From assembly GCF_039696035.1 (NCBI RefSeq), contig NZ_CP155567.1, forward strand, positions 2,723,001-2,787,000: DNA of 64,000 nucleotides, in the 5' to 3' direction. Under the pieces are notes generated by a model, which was not told where the DNA came from, did no database searches, and worked only from the letters and a program-made list of their open reading frames with translations. Each line of letters opens with the position of its first letter. Position 1 is the stretch's first letter. Positions 1 through 8,402 of the stretch are shown one piece after another. The DNA is from Microbulbifer sp. SAOS-129_SWC. GTDB taxonomy: Bacteria; Pseudomonadota; Gammaproteobacteria; Pseudomonadales; Cellvibrionaceae. The position numbers were made by a program, and so were the translations under genes.

Positions 1-11
1 AGACGGGCGAA

Positions 12-207
12 GTGAATATCAAGATAGGCATTGCCGGATCAGGTTTGATGGGCGGAAAGCTCGACACAATATTTGCCCGCACGCGGGCATGAAGAAGTTT
101 TCAGTTATGCCCGCAGACAAGGGAAGCTAATCGCGCTCGCACGCACGCCTCGGGAGACCACACAGCCTGAGCGGCGCCCCGATTGCGTGGTCGCCACCAA
201 ACATTAA
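12..207 (+). pseudogene. Frameshifted remnant of an NAD(P)-binding oxidoreductase (F420-reductase-like)
   Basis: Reading from the GTG at 12 gives an N-terminus with a Rossmann glycine motif (GIAGSGLMGG) typical of the NADP oxidoreductase/coenzyme F420-dependent family. That frame stops at the TGA at 90. In the next frame, from about 79, the expected continuation appears (GHEEVFSYARRQGKL, then a TPRE motif) and runs to a TAA at 205-207. In the family the Rossmann loop is followed by a GHEVVFSYAR-like beta strand, so the two frames look like one gene split by a single-base indel between about 75 and 85. Only about 65 codons remain of an expected 200 or more, so it is also truncated. It lies just upstream of the MerR gene. 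The family call comes from memory of motifs. A sequencing error could explain the frameshift but not the missing C-terminus. Confidence 0.55.
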
Positions 208-233
208 TGTTAAAGTTAACGTTAACGTTAAGC
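204..233 (+). promoter_or_regulatory. Tandem TTAA-based hexamers, possible autoregulatory site of the MerR gene
   Basis: Five consecutive hexamers (TTAATG, TTAAAG, TTAACG, TTAACG, TTAAGC) end 23 bp before the MerR start codon. The centre is palindromic (GTTAACGTTAAC). A TTAAAG at 210-215 lies 19 bp from TTATCC at 235-240, the long spacer favoured by MerR-type promoters, but both hexamers are poor. Its position suggests an operator; this is inference. Confidence 0.4.
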
Positions 234-256
234 GTTATCCAATCAGGGCCATCCAG

Positions 257-727
257 ATGAAGATCGGAGAACTGGCGCAGCGCACCGGCCTCGCCGCCTC
301 GCGTATCCGCTTTTATGAGCGCATAGGGCTGTTGCAGACGGTCGAACGCGAGGCGAATGGCTATCGCAGCTACCCGGATGAAGCGGTGGTGATGCTGAAC
401 CTCATCACCACCGCACAACAAGCGGGCTTCAGTCTCGACGAGCTGCGTGCGCTGCTACCGGCGAGCCTGGAACAGTGGCAGCACGGCTCGCTGGTCAACG
501 CAATCAAGCGCAAGATCGACGATATTGAAGCACTGCAACAACAACTGGCGCAGAGCAAGGCGCACCTGGCCGAGGTCCTGACGCAGGTGGAAGCCAAGCC
601 GGAGGACATCGACTGTGCGACCAATGCCAAGCGGGTGTTGTCGCAGATGGGGCTGGGCAGCGGGAAGCGCCCTGCCCTCGCAGACAATAAAACCGAATCC
701 GCCCGGAAAAAAGCGCGACGTCACTAA
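257..727 (+). CDS. MerR family transcriptional regulator
   Basis: This 156-residue protein opens with the MerR winged-helix domain (MKIGELAQRTGLAASRIRFY, residues 1-20; ERIGLL and NGYRSY follow). A long coiled-coil dimerisation helix lies at about 80-115 (KIDDIEALQQQLAQSKAHL). The C-terminus is basic (RKKARRH) and lacks the paired cysteines of metal-sensing members; one Cys is visible (IDCAT). MerR regulators untwist promoters whose -35 and -10 boxes are 19-20 bp apart. Two such promoters sit about 1 kb downstream between the acetoacetate-decarboxylase-like gene and the SDR gene, which makes those genes likely targets. The gene converges on the decarboxylase-like gene, with a 4-bp overlap of the 3' ends. 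The effector is unknown; an organic or redox signal is more likely than a metal. Confidence 0.85.
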   Translation: MKIGELAQRTGLAASRIRFYERIGLLQTVEREANGYRSYPDEAVVMLNLITTAQQAGFSLDELRALLPASLEQWQHGSLVNAIKRKIDDIEALQQQLAQSKAHLAEVLTQVEAKPEDIDCATNAKRVLSQMGLGSGKRPALADNKTESARKKARRH

Positions 728-1641
728 TCCTGCGCAGCGCAGTCGTCGAGCGCCGCCAATGGCGTTGGCAGATTCAGGACCACCTGCGCATCCTTGACCA
801 CATCCATGCGCATAATAGTAGAGGCTCCCAGCCCATCGAGCAGCTGGCTCAGCGGGCCGCCACTGCGCGTCAGGCTGACATTCTTGGGCAAGAGCCGCTG
901 CGCGAATTCAAGCGTATTGCTCTGCACCGCGGTCTGATGCCAGGCGCCGTCCACCCTGTGCACCATGGTCGTTGTACCCATGTGGGACTGTGACTCTGCG
1001 CGCTGGAGTTTTGGCAGTGGCGCTCTCAGTTCCAGGTCGGGCCTGCCGTCCAGCGCCGCTAACTTCGCCTTCACATCCGCACCGACCTCTACATCGATCT
1101 CCGCACCCCACTTGGGCAGTTGATAGCCATAGAGGCCCCGCACCCGCGCGATTTCCGTATCGACCGGAAGCGCCAGCACATGGGCATAAAAGTTGCGGCG
1201 CCGCATGGAATTGAGCAGCTCCAGCGCATGCGAACCCCGCGCGCCGGGCCGGCGAACCACCACGGCAATCGAGACTTCGTCGTAGGGATCGTTATCGCAG
1301 ACGGCGTAGGAGAAAAACGTCAGCGCCACCAACCCGTAACCCGGCAAGGCGCGCAGCGGCTCAAGCGGCATGGGCAGTTCCGCGCGCAACCGCTCGAGAG
1401 GCGCGAGGAACAGTAGCTGGATATTGCTCGTGCGGTAATAGAAATTCGGCGCCCATATCGGGCCGACTCGCGAATCGACCAGTTGCTTGGGAATACGGCG
1501 AAACCAGTCGATATTGCCCGCGGCCGGGTCCCGCGCTACCTCGTCAAGGTCCGGATTCATGCGGAAACGGTCATAATAGCCGCCCTCTACGACTTCGACA
1601 TTGTGCGCCCCGAATTCGACCTCTGTATACCGTTTGTTCAT
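724..1641 (-). CDS. Acetoacetate decarboxylase family protein
   Basis: The protein is about 305 residues from the ATG at 1641, which has an AGG about 9 nt upstream. A GTG at 1656 would add five residues (MQVTS). The sequence resembles the acetoacetate decarboxylase (ADC) fold. The segment RGLYGYQLPKWGAEI (around residues 168-182) corresponds to the family's active-site loop, where the Lys of the PK pair forms the Schiff base in true ADC. Neighbouring catalytic residues were not verified, so the substrate is unknown; many members act on secondary-metabolite or keto-acid substrates. No signal peptide is seen, so it should be cytoplasmic. The gene is read from a MerR-type promoter at 1701-1731 and is divergent from the SDR gene, so the two are probably co-induced. 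Confidence 0.7.
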   Translation of the reverse strand: MNKRYTEVEFGAHNVEVVEGGYYDRFRMNPDLDEVARDPAAGNIDWFRRIPKQLVDSRVGPIWAPNFYYRTSNIQLLFLAPLERLRAELPMPLEPLRALPGYGLVALTFFSYAVCDNDPYDEVSIAVVVRRPGARGSHALELLNSMRRRNFYAHVLALPVDTEIARVRGLYGYQLPKWGAEIDVEVGADVKAKLAALDGRPDLELRAPLPKLQRAESQSHMGTTTMVHRVDGAWHQTAVQSNTLEFAQRLLPKNVSLTRSGGPLSQLLDGLGASTIMRMDVVKDAQVVLNLPTPLAALDDCAAQD

Positions 1642-1700
1642 ACTCGTAACCTGCACTGACCAGGGACTTGGCGGCTGCCCGTGAACAGCCTATCCCCGGC

Positions 1701-1731
1701 ACTCTAAGGTTAAACACTACTTTAAGGTCAA
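1701..1731 (-). promoter_or_regulatory. MerR-type promoter for the decarboxylase-like gene
   Basis: On the minus strand a TTGACC -35 box (1726-1731) and a TAGAGT -10 box (1701-1706) are separated by exactly 19 bp. The spacer carries an imperfect dyad (CTTAAAG-TAGT-GTTTAAC). A 19-bp spacer with an internal dyad is the signature of promoters activated by MerR-family DNA distortion. Its -35 and dyad resemble the plus-strand promoter at 1772-1802, so one regulator probably controls both. Confidence 0.75.
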
Positions 1732-1771
1732 GCCTGCGACGCTGCCCTGAAGCCTAAGCCGCACAGAGGTA

Positions 1772-1802
1772 TTGACCTTAAAGTTGGCTTTAAGCCTAAG
1801 AT
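1772..1802 (+). promoter_or_regulatory. MerR-type promoter for the SDR gene
   Basis: TTGACC (1772-1777) and TAAGAT (1797-1802) are 19 bp apart. The spacer holds a perfect inverted repeat, CTTAAAG (1777-1783) and CTTTAAG (1788-1794), with a 4-bp centre. The geometry matches MerR/SoxR/CueR-type operators. It points at the SDR gene, leaving a leader of about 130 nt. The neighbouring MerR gene is the obvious candidate regulator (inference). Confidence 0.8.
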
Positions 1803-1942
1803 CACCACTCGACGAAATGCGGTGATGTTCCTTTTGGGCCGCCCCGGAGAAGCCACCGTCACGGGGCGATTCCACTGTGGCGAATTCCACCTTGAGCCCC
1901 CATTGAGTCACGGTTTGGACAACGACGATGGAGCAACAGCGC

Positions 1943-2875
1943 ATGCAAGTGATACTGGGTGCAAGCGGGCAAATCGGGCGCGAGCTGGCCGCGCAACTGA
2001 AACGCGACTTTACCAGCGAGATCCGCCTGGTGAGCCGCCAGCCGAAAAAAGTCAACGAAACGGACCAGCTGTTCAGGGCAGACTTACTGGACGCGACACA
2101 GGCCAGGCAGGCCGTCGAGGGCGCGCAGATCGCCTACCTGACGGCCGGGTTGCCAATGGATACGCAGCTGTGGGTGGACCAGTGGCCTACCCTGATGCGC
2201 AATGTCATCGAGGCCTGCGCAGCGCACGGGACCAAACTGGTGTTTTTCGACAACACCTATATGTACCCGCAGACCGCTGCACCACAAACGGAGGAAACGG
2301 ACTTTCTGCCCTATGGAGAAAAAGGCAGAGTCCGCGCGGCAATCGCCCGCGATCTGCTCGGCGCGATGGCAGAAGGCCGGGTGCAGGCAATGATCTGCCG
2401 CGCCCCGGAATTTTACGGCCCGGGCAAAACCCAGAGCATCACCAATTCGACTGTTCTCGAGAACCTGCTCGCCGGTAAATCCGCCAGGGTATTCCTGCGC
2501 GACGACACGCTGCGCAGCCTGATCTACACCCCGGACGCCAGCCGCGCGATGGCACGCCTCGGCAATACCCCCGACGCCTATGGGCAGACCTGGCACCTGC
2601 CCTGCGATGACAATCGCCTGACCTACCGGCAGTTCGTCCACCTGGCAGCTGAGATCTTTGACGTGAAAGCGGACTACAAGGTGGTGAAGCGATGGCAGCT
2701 GCGTCTGGCGGGGGTGTTCAATCGAACAATTCGGGACGCCGCGGAACTGTTACCGCGCTATGCAGTGGATAATATTTTTGTCTCGGACAAGTTCAAATCG
2801 AGGTTTCCCGATTTTAACGTCACGACATTTCAGCAGGGGCTGACAGTCATCCGGGATGAGAAAGCCGGCGCCTGA
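1943..2875 (+). CDS. NAD(P)-dependent epimerase/dehydratase (extended SDR)
   Basis: The preferred start is the ATG at 1943, which has GGAG 9 nt upstream and opens directly on the Rossmann strand (MQVILGASGQIG). An ATG at 1928 would add five residues but has no ribosome binding site. The product is about 310 residues. The N-terminal GASGQIG nucleotide-binding loop, the FRADLLDATQ acidic stretch and the FFDNTYMYP segment fit atypical/extended SDRs (NAD-dependent epimerase/dehydratase family). The C-terminal half binds substrate and is not diagnostic. No signal peptide is seen. It is read from a MerR-type promoter divergent from the decarboxylase-like gene, suggesting a two-enzyme response to one signal. 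The substrate cannot be assigned. Confidence 0.75.
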   Translation: MQVILGASGQIGRELAAQLKRDFTSEIRLVSRQPKKVNETDQLFRADLLDATQARQAVEGAQIAYLTAGLPMDTQLWVDQWPTLMRNVIEACAAHGTKLVFFDNTYMYPQTAAPQTEETDFLPYGEKGRVRAAIARDLLGAMAEGRVQAMICRAPEFYGPGKTQSITNSTVLENLLAGKSARVFLRDDTLRSLIYTPDASRAMARLGNTPDAYGQTWHLPCDDNRLTYRQFVHLAAEIFDVKADYKVVKRWQLRLAGVFNRTIRDAAELLPRYAVDNIFVSDKFKSRFPDFNVTTFQQGLTVIRDEKAGA

Positions 2876-2914
2876 GCCGGCGGGCAGCGCTCTCCGTTCG
2901 ACGGAGCTCTCGAT

Positions 2915-2943
2915 AGCGGCGCCAGAGCTAATCTGGCGCCGCT
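2915..2943. terminator. Perfect 12-bp hairpin between convergent genes
   Basis: AGCGGCGCCAGA (2915-2926) and TCTGGCGCCGCT (2932-2943) pair perfectly around a 5-nt loop. It sits between the convergent SDR and LprI-domain genes and could end transcription from both sides, but neither flank has a T-run, so intrinsic termination is uncertain. Confidence 0.5.
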
Positions 2944-3002
2944 GTCCGATTCAACGGCCGGCCAGCGACAATCAATTGCGCACGACAGCGCCCGGCCGCA
3001 AA

Positions 3003-4322
3003 TCACTGCGCCCCGTAACCGTTGCCGGTTTTTACCCCGCGGCTTGTTTCGGTGACCGGCAACGATATGGATCTGGGGTGTGGCCTCCGTATTAGTCGTC
3101 CACCCGGGCAACGAATACCCGTGCAGGTCATGGTGGAAAAATCGAACAGCCCGGAATGACCAAGGCTTCCCTTCGGGTACGGCACCCCCTCCGGCAGAAA
3201 GAAATTGACCGAATGCCCCCCGTATAAACCCGGCGGCATCGTTATCTGGCCAAGAATCACATAGGCGTTGTGCAGGCTGATCGTGTCAGAGGACTTTATC
3301 GGAAACCCGGGTGCTACCGGCGGCAAGTCCTTGTCTCGAAATTTGGTTTTGCGCTCCCGCCAGGCGTCCAGGTCCTCGCGCGTGGCCTTGCGGATCAACC
3401 CCAGCATCAGGAGATCATTGATACTTTTCGCATCCACGGTCGGGGCGGGAGTATCGAAAAAAGTCTCCACTGGCGTGTCGTCAGACTGGTACAGCTTGAG
3501 GTTGCTTTGAATCGGATCACCCAAGACCAGCGTACCGTTCTTGGCGTAGTACACCATACTGACATCCTTGTTGAAGACCTTGCCGGATAACCGGTTGATC
3601 TTCTTCAGGTAACGCTGTTTGATATAGAGATATCCGCAGGGCCCGTCGCTATCATTGCTGCTGACCAGGATCGGGACATTGCCGGGCAACCCTGCCACCG
3701 CCTGCCGGTAGTATCCAGTGGCGACGACGGCGGATATCTTCGTGCCCCGAGTCCAGGAAATATTCCACACAGAGGGCTCGTAGGCACCGAGTATCAATGC
3801 CACCGGCTTGTCCGGGGAATTCACAATCACCTCAAATTGGGTTGTCTTGTGCCTGCTGTCGTCAATTGAGCGGCCGACCCTCTTGCCACCATAGGAACCA
3901 CCGGCATAGACCCGTGTATTCTTGGCAATCACGTCCCTGCCAAAACCGCATGCGCCCTCGAGACCACTAAAGATATTCCTTCCCGAGGACCGATATGGAA
4001 TGCGATTTTCGTGTTCTCGCCGCAACTCAACAATTCTGTATTTGTACAGCTTGATCAGGCAGTCCGCATCGATGGAAGGACATTTTCTGGGCCTCTGCCT
4101 CAGCCAGTCTCTCTGCCCTTGAACCAGAGCGGCAGAGGCCTTGCCCTGCAAAACATCCCGGACTTTGAAATAGTAGGCTGCCATATCTTCATCGAGCTTG
4201 CTGAGCCGCTCATTGGAGCAGATAATTTTATCGACCACCCGATCTGCCTTCTGGCAGTCGAAGCTCGCCGCCAATGCCGTATTTGACAGAAGCAGCAACA
4301 AAAACAATAGCAATCTAGGCAT
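3003..4322 (-). CDS. Secreted protein with N-terminal LprI-like (DUF1311) domain
   Basis: The 439-residue protein begins with a clear signal peptide (MPRLLLFLLLLLSNTALA, cleavage after about 18). The next roughly 85 residues (FDCQKADRVVDKIICSNERL onward, with RDWLRQR and paired cysteines) match the LprI/DUF1311 lysozyme-inhibitor-like domain, known from periplasmic and outer-membrane proteins. The remaining 330 residues include a Gly/Tyr/Arg-rich middle (YAGGSYGGKRVG) and a C-terminal segment that I do not recognise. Lysozyme inhibition is established only for some family members, and DUF1311 is also common as a stand-alone module of unknown role. The gene appears monocistronic and converges on the SDR gene. 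Base composition is a little more AT-rich than the core genes. Confidence 0.65.
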   Translation of the reverse strand: MPRLLLFLLLLLSNTALAASFDCQKADRVVDKIICSNERLSKLDEDMAAYYFKVRDVLQGKASAALVQGQRDWLRQRPRKCPSIDADCLIKLYKYRIVELRREHENRIPYRSSGRNIFSGLEGACGFGRDVIAKNTRVYAGGSYGGKRVGRSIDDSRHKTTQFEVIVNSPDKPVALILGAYEPSVWNISWTRGTKISAVVATGYYRQAVAGLPGNVPILVSSNDSDGPCGYLYIKQRYLKKINRLSGKVFNKDVSMVYYAKNGTLVLGDPIQSNLKLYQSDDTPVETFFDTPAPTVDAKSINDLLMLGLIRKATREDLDAWRERKTKFRDKDLPPVAPGFPIKSSDTISLHNAYVILGQITMPPGLYGGHSVNFFLPEGVPYPKGSLGHSGLFDFSTMTCTGIRCPGGRLIRRPHPRSISLPVTETSRGVKTGNGYGAQ

Positions 4323-4653
4323 TTATTCGACTTTATTTAAATAAGAATTCGGCGGGCCAACAACAAAGCTGACAAGCAATAAAAATTAAAAAATAATGTC
4401 CGCGCACTCTACCACTTACCTTCTAGATTTTCGAGGCGACCGCCGCGCTGCAACACTGCAAGTAAAAGGTACTTCAACCCAAACTCCATGACCCAACCCA
4501 CCAATGAAACATTCCTGAACGCCAAGCACTGATCTGCGGCATTTTTCCCGGAGATAACATAGCCGCTGCACAGCACCTGGTAATGATTACTAAAATTTTA
4601 TGAATCGTTCGCATAAATACGCAGTGCACTGCGGTGTGGCATAAGGAGGAGAT

Positions 4654-4683
4654 AAAAAAAAGCCAGCCGGATACAGGGCTGGC
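4654..4683 (-). terminator. Rho-independent terminator of the lipase gene
   Basis: On the minus strand GCCAGCC (4677-4683) pairs with GGCTGGC (4662-4668) and is followed by eight T. It lies about 65 bp past the lipase stop. I see no gene in the rest of the 4323-4749 gap, which is AT-rich and presumably holds the promoter of the LprI-domain gene. Confidence 0.8.
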
Positions 4684-4749
4684 CCGACACGGCACGCCGT
4701 CAGTGACGGCGGCCGATGTTTTACTGCTTTCCGGATCTGGCAGAACCCG

Positions 4750-7296
4750 TCAGTCGAGGGATTCCAGGATTTCCGCCTGGTTCAAGTACATCGGATTGAT
4801 ATCCTTCAGGGTAAACAACCCGACCACGTCCAGGTGATCCCAACCGGACTTGTTGGGCATGTGCTGCCACACGCCGGGTACCGGCAGGCCGTTGTATTCC
4901 TGCCGGGGCGCGCCCATCGGAGCCACCATGCTGTTGGTGTTCACCACACTGTCATTGGCAAACCAGCTGGCATCCACGCCCAGATTGCTGTTCTTGTACT
5001 GTCCCATAAACAGGGATTGCGGCATGAACGGCAGGAAGGTGGCAGCACCGGGATACTGCTTTTGCGTGAACAACCCCTTGAAAGTGGACTGGGTGGAATA
5101 GGAGAAGTAGTAAACATCAGGGTAGGTAACAGCACCGCCGTAGATGTAGGGGGCCCCCTCCACACTCAGGTCATACAGTGACGTATCGCGCGATTCCTGC
5201 CACAGGCTCTGGTCCTTGACCCGGTGGAAATAGTCTTCCCAGCTTTCCCCGGATTGGCGCTTCAGCGCCCACTGGTCGAGTTTCAGGTCGTAGACCACGT
5301 TCTCGCCACTGACAAGGCCCGCGGCCCGGTAAATAGAAGTTACCAATTGCTCGGTAATATCCAGCGGGTTGAAGAACTCGGTCAGCGTGGTGCCATTGTG
5401 GGGCGTAGAAACCGTGGTAATACTGTGCACCCAGTTCCTGCCGCCCTCGAACACGGTGCCGGCTGCGTAGTGCTCCTCCGGAGCGCCGTCGCGCAGCAGC
5501 TTGAGCAGAACCCGCGCCGTCTGGCCCCCCTGGCTGTGGGCAATAATATGGATTTTGTGGGAGGCATCCCAGTTCGGTAGCAGCCCCGGATAACAGCGGC
5601 CAAATTGCGCGTGCCCATAAGTGGCGGCATGAACCGCACCGTAGTTCACACAGCCGCCCTTCAACTGGTAGTAGGCCTCCACTGCCCGGTCCCAGTTGGA
5701 GCTGATCGGCCCGACGGCCAGGGTGACGGTATTGTGGCCCTGGGATTTCAGGTATTCCTGCAGGTCGCGCTTGCCTGTCCAGCCGCCGCCCCAATACTTG
5801 AAGCCCAACAATTCGTTACGGCCCCAGCCGGTAAAGCCGTGCAACAACACGATCGTGTCTTTGTTGGCTACCGGGCCAGCGGCGTAAGTGGCAGGGGTGG
5901 ATACAGATTGCAGCGCAAAGACCTGGTTGCTGTCGTAATCGCAGCTGTACTGCTCCAGCTCCTGATAGCCAAGGCTAAACGGGTTGTTGTTCACTCCCAG
6001 GCACTGGTAGCTGGACTTCGGCCGCAGCACGTAGCCGGAACCATAGGGCACCAAGCGGAACAGCTGGTTATCACTGCCGTAGCCTTCGCCCTGCTCGATT
6101 GCAGCACCGGCGGCGTCGGCAAAGTCCCGCACTGACAGCGACAGATCACTGTTGGTATTGCGGATACGGTAGTAGCCGTCGGCCTGGTGGAGCAGCTCGA
6201 ACGCCTGCGCACCGGTGCCGTTGCAGGCGTACTGCTGCAGCTGGGTTCCCGCGGCGGTGCTCGATCCCGGTACATCCAGGCACTTGCCGCTGTGGGTGGC
6301 AACGATGTTGTAGATGCCGTCCTGCACGGCAGGCGCGTAGACCACCGGTTCCAGCGTCCACTTCTGGTTGTCGCCGCCCCGCTCATCCCACAGATGGATT
6401 TTTGCCCCCGCGTCCATGGACACATCGGACACATCGATCGGCTTGTTGCCTGACAGGGCGCTTTTTATCAAGAAAGCCCCGTTACCAGTGCCCTCCACCA
6501 GGAAGCGCTGGTTGCTGCCCTGATTGCAGCTGTACTGCTGCACCGGAGTGCCGTTGCCGGTCTGGCTCCAGTAGATGTCGATACACTTGCCGCTGTTGAC
6601 GTTGATGACTTCGTACTGGCCTGAGCCCGCATAGATGAAGTCGAACTGCTGTGCGGCGGTGCCATTGCAGCCCCACTGCTGCAGCTGCTTGCCATTGGCG
6701 GTGCTGGATGACGGAACATCGAGGCAAAGCCCCGAGTGCACTGCCTTTGCCGTATACCGGCCGGACGCCAGAGTACGCTCGCCATCGACGGCGGGCGTGA
6801 TGGCAAAGGTCTGCTGCGGTGAACCGCTACACGACATCTGCACCAGCCGGGCTCCGTCTCCCTGTGAAGCACCCGAGAGCTCGACGCACATGCCCGAGTT
6901 GCGATTGCGCAGGATATAGCCGCTACCGTTTTGCTGCGGCAGGAAGTGCTGGGAACCGTAGTCGTACCAGCTGTACTGGACCACTGCCGCGCCCGCCGAC
7001 TTGGAACCGCCCTGCACGCGCATGGCCTTGCCGCTGTTTACATTGATGATTTTGTAAAAGCCATCGCCCACCGGGCTGATATCAAAATCCTGCACCGGCG
7101 CGCCGGAGCAACCGGCCTGTTCCAGCTGGACGTTGTTGGATGTACTGCCGCCGGGCACATTCACGCATTTGCCACTGTGGGCCAGCGCCAGCGTGTACCT
7201 GTCGGCCGGTAAATTGGCTGCGTGCGCAGCCATGGGTAATTGCAGAACAAATAGGGAAATTATCCCGAGATATACGGGGATCAGTCTCTTCATCAT
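4750..7296 (-). CDS. Secreted family I.5 lipase with three ricin-type lectin domains
   Basis: The start is the ATG at 7296 (AAGG about 8 nt upstream; the next codon is also ATG). An upstream in-frame start at 7338 would spoil the signal peptide. A signal peptide (MKRLIPVYLGIISLF..., cleaved after AHA) is followed by three ricin-type beta-trefoil units (about residues 25-460). Nine QxF/QxW-like motifs are visible, such as QDFDI, QTFAI, QQFDF, NQKWT, QAFEL and NQVFA. The last 370 residues are a lipase close to the Geobacillus/Staphylococcus family: HGFTGWGRNE, FKYWGGG, a zinc-site-like HAATYGHAQFGR, the nucleophile in AHSQGGQ (Ser near residue 587) and a late WDHLD histidine. It should hydrolyse extracellular acyl esters while the lectin modules bind glycans. 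This lipase family is best known from Gram-positives, so transfer is plausible. Confidence 0.9.
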   Translation of the reverse strand: MMKRLIPVYLGIISLFVLQLPMAAHAANLPADRYTLALAHSGKCVNVPGGSTSNNVQLEQAGCSGAPVQDFDISPVGDGFYKIINVNSGKAMRVQGGSKSAGAAVVQYSWYDYGSQHFLPQQNGSGYILRNRNSGMCVELSGASQGDGARLVQMSCSGSPQQTFAITPAVDGERTLASGRYTAKAVHSGLCLDVPSSSTANGKQLQQWGCNGTAAQQFDFIYAGSGQYEVINVNSGKCIDIYWSQTGNGTPVQQYSCNQGSNQRFLVEGTGNGAFLIKSALSGNKPIDVSDVSMDAGAKIHLWDERGGDNQKWTLEPVVYAPAVQDGIYNIVATHSGKCLDVPGSSTAAGTQLQQYACNGTGAQAFELLHQADGYYRIRNTNSDLSLSVRDFADAAGAAIEQGEGYGSDNQLFRLVPYGSGYVLRPKSSYQCLGVNNNPFSLGYQELEQYSCDYDSNQVFALQSVSTPATYAAGPVANKDTIVLLHGFTGWGRNELLGFKYWGGGWTGKRDLQEYLKSQGHNTVTLAVGPISSNWDRAVEAYYQLKGGCVNYGAVHAATYGHAQFGRCYPGLLPNWDASHKIHIIAHSQGGQTARVLLKLLRDGAPEEHYAAGTVFEGGRNWVHSITTVSTPHNGTTLTEFFNPLDITEQLVTSIYRAAGLVSGENVVYDLKLDQWALKRQSGESWEDYFHRVKDQSLWQESRDTSLYDLSVEGAPYIYGGAVTYPDVYYFSYSTQSTFKGLFTQKQYPGAATFLPFMPQSLFMGQYKNSNLGVDASWFANDSVVNTNSMVAPMGAPRQEYNGLPVPGVWQHMPNKSGWDHLDVVGLFTLKDINPMYLNQAEILESLD

Positions 7297-7830
7297 GTGC
7301 CGAACCTTATTCTCTCTGTGAACTTGATTTGGCAACACGGCAACAATCCATTAAGGGGAGAACTCCAACCCTTTGACACGGGCCGGCCCGTCCAGAAGCA
7401 GACATCGGCAATACAATACTTTGGACACACGGCTGTTTGCCGGCGATTGAGGATGATTGGGCGTGTTGTCGCTGTTTTTATTGGAAAAAATTTTATTATT
7501 TTTAAACTGCTTTTTTACTGACATCACAACCACGGAAGATCAAAAAGTGGCTGGCGAGAGGATTCTAGTCACGAAATTTAAACGCTGTAAACGTTAAAAA
7601 AGTGACCGTACGTCCCCTGAGAAGCAGCGCACAAACGCACAGATACTGGCGTACCAGTCGGAGATCGAATACTTTCGGTATAAATATGGAGATAAATAAA
7701 GGAGTGCCCTGCCCGAAAACATCCGCCAGCCAAGTCCGTGGCAACCGGTATGGGAGCCGCCGCGCTGACCGCGCGACAACGTTGCGGGCTGTTTGCCACA
7801 GAACTGACGTCGCCCCCCAGGGGGCCGTGA
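7297..7830. other. Intergenic region between lipase and immunity genes
   Basis: This stretch separates two minus-strand genes. It is AT-rich around 7480-7520 and must hold the lipase promoter, but no convincing -35/-10 pair stood out. The short open frames inside lack Shine-Dalgarno sequences and family features. I see no gene here. Confidence 0.6.
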
Positions 7831-8397
7831 TTATGCCGGTACCATTCGAGCCAGGTTTTCGCTGAACACCAAGCCCGTCAATCGGGCCTCTTTTACCGCG
7901 GACACCACCGATTCATTACAGAACAAATCGGCGGTTACAGCATTCTGCGCCATAAAAATACTGTCTCTTTCGCCTGGAAAAGCTAAAGACTCCACCTCGT
8001 AAGCCATACCATTTTGAGTTCTATAAGCAACCTGATCATCGCTAATCGACTTAAAGTTGAGGCAGTGAAAAATATAGCCAGTTCCGCCCAGCAACTGACA
8101 GGGCAAAAACTCCCCCAACGGTCCAATGAGCGGAGCAACAGCGTCGTAGGCCTTTTGATTCATTCCTAGCAAACTTGGACCACATATCCCTATATCCGGC
8201 AAGTCGACAGTACCTTCATTCTGGAAAAACGAGAGTTCAAGGGGCTCCCAGAAATTGGCTACCGGCGTATCAACCATACCCAGTCGCATCGCCTGCAACT
8301 CGCCAACATGAGGATCTAAAATATCGAGAAAGTCCTCGTTGTCATAACTGAAGCTTTGGAAATTTATTGCGTCTGCAAATATTTTGTAAATAGTCAT
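7831..8397 (-). CDS. Imm11-type immunity protein (DUF1629 family)
   Basis: The 188-residue cytoplasmic protein has the Imm11/DUF1629 pattern as I know it: TPVANFWEPLEL, then LPDIGICGPSLLGMNQKAYD, then LGEFLP, ending in a GLVFSENL segment. Proteins of this family typically lie directly downstream of AHH or related nuclease toxins and neutralise them. That is the arrangement here: the toxin gene ends 5 bp before this start, so the two are co-transcribed. The family assignment is by motif memory; the pairing is strong context. Confidence 0.7.
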   Translation of the reverse strand: MTIYKIFADAINFQSFSYDNEDFLDILDPHVGELQAMRLGMVDTPVANFWEPLELSFFQNEGTVDLPDIGICGPSLLGMNQKAYDAVAPLIGPLGEFLPCQLLGGTGYIFHCLNFKSISDDQVAYRTQNGMAYEVESLAFPGERDSIFMAQNAVTADLFCNESVVSAVKEARLTGLVFSENLARMVPA

Positions 8398-8402
8398 AAC
8401 AA

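Noticed and set aside
4474..4695. 73-codon minus-strand frame downstream of the lipase
   Set aside because: It overlaps the lipase terminator, lacks a ribosome binding site and has an unconvincing composition.
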